Assembly (NCBI RefSeq): GCF_011601315.1
Contig: NZ_JAAORA010000002.1
Span: 605,963-669,962, forward strand
Direction of reading: 5' to 3'
Origin: Candidatus Chlorobium masyuteum
GTDB lineage: Bacteria > Bacteroidota > Chlorobiia > Chlorobiales > Chlorobiaceae
DNA length: 64,000 nucleotides
The notes under the pieces were generated by a model. The model made no database searches, was not told the origin of the DNA, and was given only the letters and a program-made list of their open reading frames with translations. Shown here piece after piece: positions 63,933-64,000 of this stretch. The number at the start of each line of letters is the position of its first letter. Position 1 is the stretch's first letter. The position numbers and the translations under genes were made by a program.

Positions 63933-64000
63933 TTAGCTGAATCTTCCCGTGATATAATCTTCGGTCATCGAATCCTTGGGATTGGTGAAGAGCTGTGCTG
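63933..64000 (-). CDS. pstB: PstB, phosphate ABC transporter ATPase (3' end only)
   Basis: The minus-strand frame entering from the right edge reads AQLFTNPKDSMTEDYITGRF then Ser and stop (TAA at 63933-63935). This is the conserved C-terminus of PstB, the ATPase of the high-affinity phosphate importer. Only 21 complete codons are visible. The gene leads into phoU. Confidence 0.85.
   Translation of the reverse strand, partial: AQLFTNPKDSMTEDYITGRFS

Overview
The window looks like chromosome of a green sulfur bacterium (Chlorobiaceae, Chlorobium/Pelodictyon-like). The case rests on a nifV-nifA pair, an archaeal-type S-adenosylmethionine synthetase, a TrpA typical of the group, LptD and two-membrane envelope genes, and moderate GC. 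This is inference from gene content; no chlorosome or bacteriochlorophyll gene lies inside the window.

Layout. 0-3.4 kb: a partial unknown gene, then nifA and nifV on the minus strand (nitrogen-fixation control and homocitrate synthesis). 3.6-10.9 kb: DUF3592 membrane protein, corA, rnr, and a class II photolyase overlapping a glutamine amidotransferase gene. 11-15.8 kb: three tandem PstS-like periplasmic binding proteins followed by an autotransporter-type outer-membrane barrel. 15.8-18 kb: a small hydrophobic protein and two M48 metalloproteases (a lipoprotein and HtpX). 18.1-21.7 kb: an accessory island with a truncated pRiA4b ORF-3-like fragment, two unrecognised genes (the first with an HEXXH motif) and a tRNA-Ser. 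22-29 kb: a mixed region with a TonB-C protein, a toxin-antitoxin pair, exported beta-carbonic anhydrase, TMEM175-type channel, SRAP protein, ankyrin protein, a LuxR-type regulator and an H-NS-like protein. 29.4-43.8 kb: core genes prc, tRNA-Gly, trpB, lptD, an Rrf2 regulator, uvrA and CIRCE-controlled groES-groEL. 44-45.3 kb: two back-to-back toxin-antitoxin pairs. 45.4-54 kb: queC, a CPBP protease, trpA, a glycosyltransferase, two SRPBCC proteins around a reductase, a thioesterase, PsiE, an orphan antitoxin and DUF2461. 54-64 kb: two MFS transporters, a long CDF metal transporter, archaeal-type mat, a ParA-CHAD gene pair, a cysteine-ladder repeat protein, phoU and the 3' end of pstB.

Shared themes. 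Phosphate and polyphosphate handling recurs: PstS-like triplet, PsiE, CHAD protein, PhoU and PstB. Envelope proteolysis recurs (M48 lipoprotein, HtpX, Prc, CPBP). Non-coding DNA carries several dispersed repeat families. One is a 138-bp element present in two full copies whose outer stems differ in sequence but keep their pairing.

Most novel candidates: the 18.3-21.2 kb two-gene island, the PstS-like triplet with its barrel protein, the ParA-CHAD pair, and the 138-bp covarying element.
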